NCBI RefSeq assembly: GCF_002761295.1
Contig: NZ_CP017881.1
Location: forward strand, 1,103,069-1,167,068
Reading direction: 5' to 3'
Origin: Methanohalophilus portucalensis
GTDB lineage: Archaea; Halobacteriota; Methanosarcinia; Methanosarcinales; Methanosarcinaceae
Length of the DNA: 64,000 bases
Shown: positions 25,298-34,373 of the stretch, one piece after another
How positions within the stretch are numbered: the first letter of the stretch is position 1
Layout of the letters: every line of letters starts with the position of its first letter
Notes under the pieces: model-generated
Seen by the model: only the letters and a program-made list of their open reading frames with translations
Told to the model about the DNA's origin: nothing
Database searches by the model: none
Position numbers and translations under genes: made by a program

Positions 25298-26890
25298 TTA
25301 TTCGTCCAGAATCTGTTCTGCTACGTCCCTGTAGGCATTCATGACATAATCGATGCCTGAGACTTCTGCGGCTTCTTCTGTAAGAGCCATAACGTCTTTG
25401 CGGGACAGTGTGTTGATGTTGAATCTGCGTGAACCTGCCATGAGCTGCTGCAGACCGACCTTGAGTTTTTCTCCGTAGGAGTAGATACCCATTGCACCGA
25501 GCGGGATGTCCTTGACATCTTCACCATAGCGTTCTTCCAGGTCTTCGTAGTGGACAAAGATCTCTTCTGGACGGTGACCGAATTCGGAAACGGTTTTTGG
25601 CAGGTTGTCTTCTTCGAGCCATTTGCCGACGTTCTTACCGACCATACCTGGTATCATGAGGCCACGGCCCATGCATACTGCCTTGAAGTATGGGGAGCCC
25701 ATTGCAAGTGCTTTGTAGATACCATCTTCACTGGAGAATCCACCAGCCATTGCCAGATCGGGTACTCTTTCACCTTTGTTGTTGAGTTTTTCTGCGAACT
25801 CATATACAAGGGACTGGAGATAGAATGTCGGGATACCCCATTCTTCCATCATTGGCCAGGGGCTCATACCTGTACCACCTGGTGCACCATCGAAGGTGAG
25901 CAGGTCGATCTTTGCTTCGGAGGAATATTTGAGTGCCATTGCGGCTTCAACCATGGAGTATGCACCGGTCTTTAAGGTGATACGGTCATATCCGATGGAT
26001 CTGAGGCGGTCAACTTCTTCGAGGAAGCCTTCCTTGTCAACAAAACCAAGTCTTGAGTGGCGTTCGAATTCCCTGATTGCACCGACCTTGTAAGCTTCCT
26101 GGACGGCTGCGTTTTCGGGGTCCGGGGTTACGATGTATCCACGTCTCTTGAGTTCAAGTGCACGGTCAAGTTCACGTACCTTGATTTCTCCACCAATACA
26201 TTTGGCTCCCTGTCCCCATTTGAGTTCAAGGGTGTCCATCTCGTGTTTGCTGGAGATATATTCTGCAACACCGAGTTTGGTATCTTCTACGTTCATCTGG
26301 ACGAGCATTTCACCGTAGCCTTCGTGGAACTTGTTGTAGGCTGCGATCCTTCTGTCCATTTCCGGTGATTCGGTGACCAGACCATTGTTGTCCCGTTTGA
26401 GTTCCGGATCGATTCCGCACACGTTCTCACCGCATACAAGGGTGATTCCGGTGATTGCTGCACCAACGGCGAACTCGTTCCAGTTTTTCCTTGCGATTTC
26501 GGTGGAACCGAGGGCACCGGTGAATGCGGGGATTTTCATTTTTACTTTCTTGTTCCAGCCGTATTCAGTTTCGGTGTCTACGTTGGGGAACCTTGCGGTC
26601 TCGGGGCTGGCTTCCATTCCATCAGGAAGGCCAACTGCACCAACTGCATATCCCTGAATGTTGAGGTGAGAATAGTCTACAGGGTATTCCTTGTCTGCTC
26701 CGGCAGTTACTTCTCCGAAAGGCCCTGGATAAAGGACTTCACGTCCCCTGAATGATGATTTGAATATTTCACAGTTACCACGGCATCCGTCTACACAGCG
26801 TGTGCAGATTCCGGACATCGGGGCAACACTCTTGGACCTGTTGAAGGTCCTTGTTGCTTCATTTGCATTTGGTTGTCTAAGATTGCCCAT
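25298..26890 (-). CDS. FMN-binding glutamate synthase family protein (archaeal GltB core)
   Basis: The 530-residue protein has the glutamate synthase TIM-barrel core: KWGQGAKCIGGEIK (about 222-235), then LLTFDGAPGGTGMSP (about 331-345) and VPDLAMAGGFSSEDG with AMGRGLMI-like FMN and Fe-S contacts. An N-terminal Cys cluster (Cys29, Cys32, Cys36, Cys40) may bind an Fe-S centre. It lacks the amidotransferase domain, so ammonia or a partner supplies nitrogen. Related proteins include methylamine-glutamate enzymes, so the substrate is not certain. A GGAG site precedes the ATG. Confidence 0.82.
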   Translation of the reverse strand: MGNLRQPNANEATRTFNRSKSVAPMSGICTRCVDGCRGNCEIFKSSFRGREVLYPGPFGEVTAGADKEYPVDYSHLNIQGYAVGAVGLPDGMEASPETARFPNVDTETEYGWNKKVKMKIPAFTGALGSTEIARKNWNEFAVGAAITGITLVCGENVCGIDPELKRDNNGLVTESPEMDRRIAAYNKFHEGYGEMLVQMNVEDTKLGVAEYISSKHEMDTLELKWGQGAKCIGGEIKVRELDRALELKRRGYIVTPDPENAAVQEAYKVGAIREFERHSRLGFVDKEGFLEEVDRLRSIGYDRITLKTGAYSMVEAAMALKYSSEAKIDLLTFDGAPGGTGMSPWPMMEEWGIPTFYLQSLVYEFAEKLNNKGERVPDLAMAGGFSSEDGIYKALAMGSPYFKAVCMGRGLMIPGMVGKNVGKWLEEDNLPKTVSEFGHRPEEIFVHYEDLEERYGEDVKDIPLGAMGIYSYGEKLKVGLQQLMAGSRRFNINTLSRKDVMALTEEAAEVSGIDYVMNAYRDVAEQILDE

Positions 26891-26904
26891 CTTAATTACT
26901 CCTA

Positions 26905-26973
26905 ACGTTTAATGTATAAACGTGACTTTAGCCACTAGTAACTAATCGTTTACCGCATCGGTTCTATTTAAAG
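26905..26973 (-). promoter_or_regulatory. Promoter and palindrome upstream of the glutamate synthase gene
   Basis: On the minus strand a TATA box CTTTAAATAG lies at 26964-26973. Downstream of the predicted start, ACGTTTA (26905-26911) and TAAACGT (26917-26923) form a perfect inverted repeat with a 5-nt spacer, a candidate operator. It does not match the NrpR consensus as I know it. Confidence 0.5.
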
Positions 26974-26977
26974 TTTG

Positions 26978-27004
26978 CTCAGGATTAGGGGTTGCCTCTA
27001 AAGT
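26978..27004 (+). repeat. 27-bp direct repeat, left copy
   Basis: This 27-bp sequence is identical to 39389-39415 in the same orientation. The first 14 bp lie outside the left terminal inverted repeat of the island and the last 13 bp are the terminus itself. Confidence 0.9.
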
Positions 27005-27062
27005 CCACTTGACCACAAACTCAGCTATTTGACCATAAAGTATGCCCTCTGACTATAAAGTA
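26992..27062 (+). repeat. Left terminal inverted repeat with three 15-bp iterons
   Basis: The terminus TTGCC is followed by motifs of the type TTTGACCATAAAGTA at 27008, 27028 and 27048, exactly 20 bp apart. The 23 bp at 27000-27022 are perfectly inverted at 39480-39502. A lone further copy occurs at 27233-27247. Confidence 0.9.
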
Positions 27063-27452
27063 ATATTTTCGATATCAAGAAATACGTACAGATTGGTGAA
27101 AAATGTCAACAATTATCTATTTGTTTGAATACGGAAGTCGGATTCTGTGCCACGGAAATGGTAAAAATTATCCAGGGTAATTTAACCTAGGGTCATCTCG
27201 TCATGAATTTTATTTAAACAACATGTGATGCTTTTGACCATAAAGTGATTTTCTGATAGAATTTAAAATAGACATCTGTTGAATTACATATTTAAAATTA
27301 TTAGATGTATTATGGAAATACACAAATATTATTATGATATTTCCTATAAATAATGAATTAATAGCTAAAATAGTAATAGTTACAATTTATATGAGAACTA
27401 GTTTACTTATAATATCCTATAATGGGTTAAACATCACTAAATAACATATTAA
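27063..27452 (+). other. AT-rich non-coding stretch inside the left end
   Basis: No gene is seen. It holds one extra end-type motif (27233-27247, TTTGACCATAAAGTG) and a TATA-like TTATAATATC near 27413, about 40 bp before the AAA ATPase start. Confidence 0.5.
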
Positions 27453-28856
27453 ATGGCGGTAAATATGACAATGAATTTAGAAAAAATTACAATAAAGGGA
27501 TTGTTTGGTTATAGAGACATGGAAATTCAACTACAGGACAATAGTTTAATACTTGTTGGAGAAAATGGTTCTGGAAAAACAACAATTCTCAGAATATTAT
27601 TTTATATATTATCGGGTAAATGGGCAGAACTTTCTAAAGTTAATTTTCGCCACATTGCAGTAAAAATATCTGGCAATACATATAATATAGACAGTGAAGA
27701 TCTAAAGGAAAAATACCCCGATTATGAAAATATTGCTGATATACCCATGAGGGAATTGAGTCGTTTAAAGAGAAAAAGTTTGCTAGTAAATCATAATAGA
27801 TTATATCCTGAAATAGACATCTTATGTAAGAAATATGGGGTTAGCAGAAGAAGTTTATTAGAGGAAATTGGACTTCATTATCCTTATAGTGAAAAAGATA
27901 ATTTTCATGAAGAATATTGGCAAAATTTAAAAAAAATCCAACAAGAAATCGATGCCCAAATACTGTATCTTCCAACTTATAGGAGAATTGAACGAGAACT
28001 CAGTAGTATAATAAAAGGAATGGATTCAGATGATTTCCCTTTTGAATATAGAAATCGATATTTTTCAGAAGACCCAGATGATATAAACAATTCATACATT
28101 GAATTAGTAGAATTTGGAATGAAAGATGTTGAAAAATCTATAGAAAATACACTATCTGACCTCAAAGATTTTGTACGGACAGAATTAAACAAACTAACTC
28201 TTAATTATTTAGGAGACGTATTAGATAAAAAATATGATGAAGTTAATAAAGAGGCAATATCTAAAACATCCCCAGACAAGGTACATAACGTAGTTGACCG
28301 AATTGACGAAAATATATTATCTACTAGTAACAAACAAAATCTTATTGATGTTATCCAACAAGCTTCTTCTTCTGGACACCTCACCGAACGTAGCAAAATA
28401 ATATGTCATTATTTTATGAAACTATTGCAGTTTCAAAATAATCTTCAAGATCGTGAGAAACAAATATCTAAATTCTGTGAATTGTGTTCAGAATATATTG
28501 AGGACAAACAGTTTTTGTACGATAGTGCTAATTTTAGTTTTTCAATCATCTCGAAAAATCTAGATGACAAGCAAAATACCATTCAACTCAAAGACTTATC
28601 TTCGGGAGAAAAGCAGATCGTCTCATTATTCAGTCATCTGTATCTTTCTGGAAATACACATTATTTTGTAATAATTGATGAACCAGAACTTTCATTGTCA
28701 GTGCCTTGGCAACGTCGATTTTTAGCTGACATATATTACAGTAATTTTTGTACAGGGGTAGTTGCTGCTACACATTCACCATTTATTTATGAAAATAAAC
28801 TCGAACAATATACTCATGCTGTGGGTGAATTTGAAATAGGGGGATGGAAAAAATGA
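27453..28856 (+). CDS. PARIS-like AriA: ABC-type AAA ATPase
   Basis: The 467-residue protein begins like an SMC/ABC ATPase (LEKITIKGLFGYRDMEIQL). Walker A is GENGSGKTT at 36-44, the signature LSSGEKQ about 382-388, Walker B YFVIIDEPELS with Asp409 and Glu410, and the switch His in ATHSPF at about 441. A helical insert of about 270 residues separates the two lobes. Paired with a DUF4435 gene through an ATGA overlap, it has the gene order of PARIS, where AriA forms an ATPase assembly that holds the AriB toxin. ATG at 27453 or 27465 may be the start. The assignment is by architecture, not database search. Confidence 0.75.
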   Translation: MAVNMTMNLEKITIKGLFGYRDMEIQLQDNSLILVGENGSGKTTILRILFYILSGKWAELSKVNFRHIAVKISGNTYNIDSEDLKEKYPDYENIADIPMRELSRLKRKSLLVNHNRLYPEIDILCKKYGVSRRSLLEEIGLHYPYSEKDNFHEEYWQNLKKIQQEIDAQILYLPTYRRIERELSSIIKGMDSDDFPFEYRNRYFSEDPDDINNSYIELVEFGMKDVEKSIENTLSDLKDFVRTELNKLTLNYLGDVLDKKYDEVNKEAISKTSPDKVHNVVDRIDENILSTSNKQNLIDVIQQASSSGHLTERSKIICHYFMKLLQFQNNLQDREKQISKFCELCSEYIEDKQFLYDSANFSFSIISKNLDDKQNTIQLKDLSSGEKQIVSLFSHLYLSGNTHYFVIIDEPELSLSVPWQRRFLADIYYSNFCTGVVAATHSPFIYENKLEQYTHAVGEFEIGGWKK

Positions 28857-29827
28857 GTATGATCGACATACATAAGGAAGCACGTGCGAGTGAAAAAGCA
28901 TTATATCACACATTCTTGACTAATTATAAAAAAAATTCCAATATAGTTTATGGATTTGTTGAAGGCTTAGATGACCCCACTTATTATCAACGAATTGAAA
29001 ATTTAATTCCTCATGATTGGAGATTGAAATTATATAAATCAGGAAATAAAGATAAGGTTCTTCAAATTCATAATAATATGGATTGGACTCGCTTTCATTC
29101 AAAACGCATCTGCTTTTTCATTGACAGAGACCTTTCTGAATTTATTGATGATGTAGGAGAAATTGATGGAAATGTATACGTTACAGACAAATATTCTATA
29201 GAAAATGATTTTGTCAATTGTGAAATGCTAGAAAAGTTGCTTTCAGAAATCATGCGAATAAATATCGCAGAAATGTCTAGGGATGAGCAAGAAAAACTGC
29301 ATATGATTTTTGATGATAACTTCGAATTATTCAAAAGTACGATGGTTCCTGTGATGGCTCAAATTATACTCTGGAAACGCAATAAAAAAAGGCCATTATT
29401 GGATAATATCGATCCAAGTGATTTTTTTTATTTCAAGAATGCTGACATGTACATTAAGGAAGAGTTTGAAAAAGAAAATGATCGAATCATACATATAAGC
29501 AAATGTTGCAATATAGAGCCTGATGTACTTGATTCTATAAAAGATATAAAAATAGAGTTTTGTAGAAAGCAAGGACCAAAAAAACATATTAGAGGAAAAT
29601 ATATGCTTTGGTTTATGCTTATGTGTACAAAAGAAATTCATAAATCTATAACATACATATGCAGTAAATATCGTAAACCACCTAAAGTACGTACAGAAAT
29701 AGGACTAAAAAACGCTGTCGTTCATCTAGCTCCCAGAGCCCGTATACCAGAATCATTAAAATTATTTGTGGAAAATAATTACTTGTACTACATTAATAAA
29801 ACAGATTCTGTTAGTATGAGAGCCTGA
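28853..29827 (+). CDS. PARIS-like AriB: DUF4435 TOPRIM-type nuclease
   Basis: The 324-residue protein has the TOPRIM-like acidic pattern of DUF4435: VYGFVEGLDDPTYY with Glu37, and CFFIDRDLSEF with Asp91 and Asp93. In PARIS, AriB is a nuclease effector released by AriA when a phage anti-restriction protein is sensed. The ATG at 28853 overlaps the upstream TGA and has AGGGGG at 28838-28843; an in-frame ATG at 28844 also exists. The protein is close to the usual AriB size. The substrate (tRNA in the studied case) is not known here. Confidence 0.75.
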   Translation: MSMIDIHKEARASEKALYHTFLTNYKKNSNIVYGFVEGLDDPTYYQRIENLIPHDWRLKLYKSGNKDKVLQIHNNMDWTRFHSKRICFFIDRDLSEFIDDVGEIDGNVYVTDKYSIENDFVNCEMLEKLLSEIMRINIAEMSRDEQEKLHMIFDDNFELFKSTMVPVMAQIILWKRNKKRPLLDNIDPSDFFYFKNADMYIKEEFEKENDRIIHISKCCNIEPDVLDSIKDIKIEFCRKQGPKKHIRGKYMLWFMLMCTKEIHKSITYICSKYRKPPKVRTEIGLKNAVVHLAPRARIPESLKLFVENNYLYYINKTDSVSMRA

Positions 29828-29990
29828 TAATTGTTGTACGTTATAATTTATGACAATAACAATAATTCATGTATCTTATATTTTAGAAATATTTTATTTA
29901 AAGTACATCAACAAGTCTCAAATATATAGTGCTGACAATCGAAAATCAATTCAATAGTTATATATATCTTCCAAGCAGTAATTATTTTTG

Positions 29991-32738
29991 ATGAGTGCCA
30001 CAAATGATACAGAAGTTGAAACACGTTTAGATCTGATAGATTCTGAGTTGGAAAAATGGTGGGTTCCTATATCTAAATACATCCGCACAGAGGTAAACAC
30101 AGTCCAGTCTGATTTTAAAAATTGTACCTATATATTGGATGATGGCACTTACAAAAAAGGCGATAAATTCATTGACTATCTTCTTCTGGCAGATGATAAC
30201 TCACCACTTGCTATTATCGAAGCAAAAAAATATTCCAAAGACCCAGATAAAGGCAGAATTCAGGCACGAACTTATGCCAAAGATATTGAGGCACAGATTG
30301 GAAGACCCATACCAATTTTCCTGACCAATGGTTTGAAATGGAAATTTATAGACCATAGTGGGTATGAACGTGAAGTAAGCGGTCCATTCAGTCAGGATGA
30401 TCTCTGGAGAAGATTGCGGTTATATCTTGAACAAAAAGATCCCGTTCAATATGGTGTCAATCCTAAAATTGTTGACAGAAAGAAAAGCGTTGAAATTGTA
30501 AAAATCCTAAATCAGCATTTTTCAAATGGATATCGTTCTGCTCTGATACAAATGGCTACTGGAACTGGTAAAACAAGAGTAGCAATGGCAGGATGTGATG
30601 GTCTCATCCAGTCCAGATATGTTCAGAATATTTTATTTGTGGCAGATCGTTCAGTACTGGTAACGCAGGCAAATACACAGGGATTCCAGAAATTCTTTAC
30701 TGAGCCGATAGCAGATCTACGGAATGGATTTACCAATTCATCCAGATTATACACCTCGACCGTTCAAACACTTATGACAGAGCCAGATGGTGCTGATGTC
30801 AGGATGTACCAGAAGTTCAGTCCTGGATTTTTTGATCTTATTATATATGACGAAGCTCACCGATCCTTTTATGACAAAAATAATGTTGTAATGGAGTATT
30901 TCGATTCAATGAAACTGGGTCTGACTGCTACACCAAAATCAAATGAATCCAAGAATACATATCAACTGTTTGGATGTGATATTGGTGTACCTACTGCAGA
31001 ATATCCTTATGAAGATGCGGTTTATGATGGTGTTCTAGTACCCTACAGCACAAAGGTAGTGGAAACAGAAGTATTGACAAAAGGTATTGATGGTAGTGGG
31101 TTATCAGAAGAACTCAAAGATCAACTTCGAAGACAGGAAGAAAATCCCGATGATTTGAAATTTGAAGGGAACGAATTTGATTTCATTTTCATGGACAATG
31201 AAACCAATAAGCTAATTATTCAAACTTTCCTGGATACATGTTATAAATCCGACGACGGTCTGCCCTCTAAAACAATCTTCTTCTGTGCAAGTATTGATCA
31301 TGCCGACCATATGAAGAAAATGTTTGACGAAGTGGCACCCAAAATTGGAAGATATGTTGAGGTAATTACTTCCGATAAGTATCGTTATGAAGATGAAGTA
31401 GGTAGGTTTAAGACAAAATCAGATCCAAGGATTGCTCTTTCCGTTGGTGTACTTGACACAGGTGTAGATATCCCTGAAATATGTAATCTTGTTTTCATAA
31501 AATCAGTTCGTTCAAGTGTACGTTTCTGGCAGATGTTTGGTAGAGGAACACGTAATCAGGAATCATGTAATCATCTTGAATGGTTACCAAATAGAGAAAA
31601 GAACAATTTTTTCATTCTGGATTTCAAAGTTGGCGATCATTCAAACGTTGAATATCATCTTGGAGGCCAGTCCGAAGATAAAGAACGAAAACGTATTGGT
31701 CTGCCTGAACAGATTTTCATTAAAAGAGTGGCTCTACTGACCAAGGATCTCAACAAGGAGCAACAGGAAATTATTGGGACGCATGTAATCGAGACGGTCA
31801 ATAGTCTTGATACTAATTCCCACATAGTCAGGAAAAAACTACCAGCAATTGAAAAGATCAAGAAATCCAGTCCATTTGAACTTTCTCAATACATTAGTGA
31901 TCTGAATAGTGAAATTGTACCACTGATAATGTACAATAGTGGAAATGATCCCAATATAATGCGTTTCATCCTCGAAATTGAAGAGTTGTATATACACATC
32001 TTGAATGAAGATAGGGAAGCAATCAAGGAGTTGAAGAACTACTTCGAAATATATGCAACCAATATACTTCAGAAGGATAATCTCCAGGAAGTCAAGAACA
32101 ATAAGTCCCTGATATTATCAATGTTACAGGACAAGTTCTGGGATGATCTTACTTTTGCTAGAGTTGATCAGATTGTACGTGAGTTTGCTCCACTTGTGAA
32201 ATACTATGAACCCGAACGAGGTAAAAAATATCAAATCGATGCACCTGACCAAATCTTAATGGAAAAGGACATTGAGTTTGAAGTCAAGGATGATCCTGAC
32301 ATAGGCAATTTACTGGATCAAAATCCTATTGCAGGCAAGATTCGCCAAGGTACGGGAGTTACTTCCGCTGAAATAAAGGAACTGGAATCATTGCTTGAAG
32401 GTCTTGACAAGAGACTGACTATAGATCGTATCCAACGGCTACGTGGGATTGATTACCTTCAATTCCTGCGGGATATTCTGGAAATCGATTTTGATGACAC
32501 TCCTGAAGAAGTGATCAAGACAGAGTTTGAAGCCAAGGTTCTTGATGGACATGATTATTCCACAGAACAGAAACGGCTGTTGAACGTTGCTCTGAGTCAG
32601 TTCATTATGAATAAACAAATTGAACTTTCAGATTTCAGTCATGATCCAATTGCACAATACCGTCCGCTTGATATTTTCGATGACGTAAATGAACTGGAAG
32701 AAATTGTTGATAACTTTTCTAGAATTCAGATGTACTGA
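29991..32738 (+). CDS. hsdR: Type I restriction enzyme R subunit
   Basis: The 915-residue protein has an N-terminal nuclease domain (Asp62 in FIDYLLLADD, Glu77-x-Lys79 in IIEAKK). A superfamily 2 helicase motor follows: Walker A ATGTGKTR near 184-191, DEAH in IIYDEAHRSF, TATP and GRGTRN in motif VI. The C-terminal helical region should contact HsdM. It translocates DNA and cleaves unmodified invading DNA. ATG 29991 is chosen; a TTG just upstream has no support. The gene is intact and separated from hsdS-hsdM by two unrelated genes. Confidence 0.94.
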   Translation: MSATNDTEVETRLDLIDSELEKWWVPISKYIRTEVNTVQSDFKNCTYILDDGTYKKGDKFIDYLLLADDNSPLAIIEAKKYSKDPDKGRIQARTYAKDIEAQIGRPIPIFLTNGLKWKFIDHSGYEREVSGPFSQDDLWRRLRLYLEQKDPVQYGVNPKIVDRKKSVEIVKILNQHFSNGYRSALIQMATGTGKTRVAMAGCDGLIQSRYVQNILFVADRSVLVTQANTQGFQKFFTEPIADLRNGFTNSSRLYTSTVQTLMTEPDGADVRMYQKFSPGFFDLIIYDEAHRSFYDKNNVVMEYFDSMKLGLTATPKSNESKNTYQLFGCDIGVPTAEYPYEDAVYDGVLVPYSTKVVETEVLTKGIDGSGLSEELKDQLRRQEENPDDLKFEGNEFDFIFMDNETNKLIIQTFLDTCYKSDDGLPSKTIFFCASIDHADHMKKMFDEVAPKIGRYVEVITSDKYRYEDEVGRFKTKSDPRIALSVGVLDTGVDIPEICNLVFIKSVRSSVRFWQMFGRGTRNQESCNHLEWLPNREKNNFFILDFKVGDHSNVEYHLGGQSEDKERKRIGLPEQIFIKRVALLTKDLNKEQQEIIGTHVIETVNSLDTNSHIVRKKLPAIEKIKKSSPFELSQYISDLNSEIVPLIMYNSGNDPNIMRFILEIEELYIHILNEDREAIKELKNYFEIYATNILQKDNLQEVKNNKSLILSMLQDKFWDDLTFARVDQIVREFAPLVKYYEPERGKKYQIDAPDQILMEKDIEFEVKDDPDIGNLLDQNPIAGKIRQGTGVTSAEIKELESLLEGLDKRLTIDRIQRLRGIDYLQFLRDILEIDFDDTPEEVIKTEFEAKVLDGHDYSTEQKRLLNVALSQFIMNKQIELSDFSHDPIAQYRPLDIFDDVNELEEIVDNFSRIQMY

Positions 32739-32763
32739 AAATGGGTATAAAAGAGGGATTATT

Positions 32764-33213
32764 ATGTCATATCAGGTGAAATCAATCTTATCTTTATTTT
32801 TTGTTTTGATGTTAATTATATCGTTGCCAATATGTGCAGCAGATCCACCAGAGGACGATTCTCCCACTGAAACTCAAACAGTTGATGATTCAACCAGTGA
32901 AAGCTATAAAGTCCTATTCGAAGAATCTCAAAATGAAACAGCATACTACAAAGAGCAGTATGAAGAATTATATGAAAATGGGTCCACGAATATTTCTAAC
33001 AAATATATTACGAACATAAAAAATGAACTTACTATTGCCAATGAACAAATTACTGTACTTAATCAAAGTATAACCAAATTACAGAGCACCATTAATTATC
33101 TGTCTATTGGAATTTTCTTTACATTTGGGATTACATTAATTGAATTTTTGTATGTTCTAAGAATGAAAATAAATAATGGAAAACAATCAAATGACGATGA
33201 TTCCAGTAAATAA
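32764..33213 (+). CDS. Signal-peptide coiled-coil membrane protein, unknown
   Basis: The 149-residue protein has a signal peptide (about 1-24, ending ICAADPP), an acidic Thr/Ser-rich segment, a coiled-coil stretch (about 50-110, with YYKEQYEELYENG and NEQITVLNQSITKLQSTINY) and a C-terminal transmembrane helix (about 112-134). Most of it should lie outside the cell. It is 25 nt after hsdR and 9 nt before the transglutaminase-like gene, so the two small genes look like one unit. No family is recognised. Confidence 0.65.
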   Translation: MSYQVKSILSLFFVLMLIISLPICAADPPEDDSPTETQTVDDSTSESYKVLFEESQNETAYYKEQYEELYENGSTNISNKYITNIKNELTIANEQITVLNQSITKLQSTINYLSIGIFFTFGITLIEFLYVLRMKINNGKQSNDDDSSK

Positions 33214-33222
33214 TTGATTTCC

Positions 33223-34236
33223 ATGAACTTCGATCTTAAGTCTGTGTTTGACAATATGAAATATAGTTTTACACAGGCATTCAACAAAAAAACAATAGCA
33301 ATATCCTTTATAATTCTTTTAATCATATTTTTATTACCGAAGACGAGTCTTGTAGTTTTCGATTATGTATATGGTGAAACGGTGATGGATGAAACATCTT
33401 CAATGGTTATTGGTAATTCTAGTGACCCAAATGAGATGGCTATATCAATAATGTCATGGGAATCAAGTCATTTTTATAATCCATATAGTAATTTTGATAA
33501 AGATAGTAAGTTGCAGAAATTTGGTTTATATAATTATTCTGGAAGTATCGAGGAGAGTAAATTATTTTGGCGAGATGCTCCTGTCCCATGGATAATTCAT
33601 TTCGGTACTGCTAATTGTGAAGAGTATTCAAGGGTTTTTGTCGAATTAATGAGGCATAATGGAGCAGATGCCAGATTTATTCATAGTCTTGCAGGTGATC
33701 ATTGTTGGGCAGAATACAAAAATGAAAATGGAAATTGGATTGTTGTTGATCCGTCATGTAATCGTGTAATTGGAACTGCTAGGTTTGAGTTTGCAAAACA
33801 CTGGAACAGAGACCTATGTTACATAGAAGTCATCGATGAAAATAGCAACTGGATAGATGTATCAGACCAATATATCAATCGTTCAGATGTTTATGTAGAA
33901 ATTCATGAAAATGGTAAACCCGTTGATAAATACGATCTCTACGTTTACAATCACTATTTGAAGGACACAAAAGGTGGAAAATATGACAAACCGATAATTG
34001 CAATCAGAAAGCAATCTTTCAATAAGTCAGGGATTTCTACTTTTAAGCTGGGTACAGGGAACTATACCTTTACATTGATGAATCCACATTTTCCGTTTTT
34101 CAAGTATCAATTACCCGTTAACATTACTGAAAACAAACCAAAACACCTCGTTTATAATTTGGATGAAGAACAACGCATTTATTTTTATGATGAATTTTGG
34201 ATTATGCGGTTTATTTCATGTTTTAGTATAAACTAA
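33223..34236 (+). CDS. Membrane-anchored transglutaminase-like protein
   Basis: The 337-residue protein has an N-terminal transmembrane helix (about 28-45) and a papain-like transglutaminase core. The catalytic Cys is in FGTANCEEYSRVF, the His in LAGDHCWAEYK and the Asp in WIVVDPS, all in the right order. A beta-rich C-terminal domain follows. Such folds act as peptidases, amidases or cross-linking enzymes outside the cell. ATG at 33223 is preferred over an upstream TTG. Its place inside a type I RM locus is unusual. Confidence 0.75.
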   Translation: MNFDLKSVFDNMKYSFTQAFNKKTIAISFIILLIIFLLPKTSLVVFDYVYGETVMDETSSMVIGNSSDPNEMAISIMSWESSHFYNPYSNFDKDSKLQKFGLYNYSGSIEESKLFWRDAPVPWIIHFGTANCEEYSRVFVELMRHNGADARFIHSLAGDHCWAEYKNENGNWIVVDPSCNRVIGTARFEFAKHWNRDLCYIEVIDENSNWIDVSDQYINRSDVYVEIHENGKPVDKYDLYVYNHYLKDTKGGKYDKPIIAIRKQSFNKSGISTFKLGTGNYTFTLMNPHFPFFKYQLPVNITENKPKHLVYNLDEEQRIYFYDEFWIMRFISCFSIN

Positions 34237-34318
34237 TCATTGCTAATTACGATATAAATCGAGAAAATCATACTAAGTTCATTTTAAAACAGAAAATTGG
34301 CAAAAAATGAAAAAATAT

Positions 34319-34351
34319 GGTAAACATTGGTTTACCTAATTAATTTATATA
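34319..34351 (+). promoter_or_regulatory. Operator and TATA box of the RHH-hsdS-hsdM operon
   Basis: GGTAAAC (34319-34325) and GTTTACC (34330-34336) form a perfect inverted repeat with a 4-nt spacer. A TATA box TTTATATA lies at 34344-34351, only about 26 bp upstream of the ATG at 34374, so the transcript is probably leaderless. The palindrome overlaps the region just upstream of the TATA box and is a likely target of the RHH protein encoded first in the operon. Confidence 0.6.
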
Positions 34352-34373
34352 CTATTACTGCGTATCCCCATGT

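Noticed and set aside
27453-29827. Septu or OLD-type defence pair
   Set aside because: The second gene shows the DUF4435 TOPRIM-like pattern rather than an HNH nuclease, and the ATPase has no fused TOPRIM nuclease as OLD proteins do.
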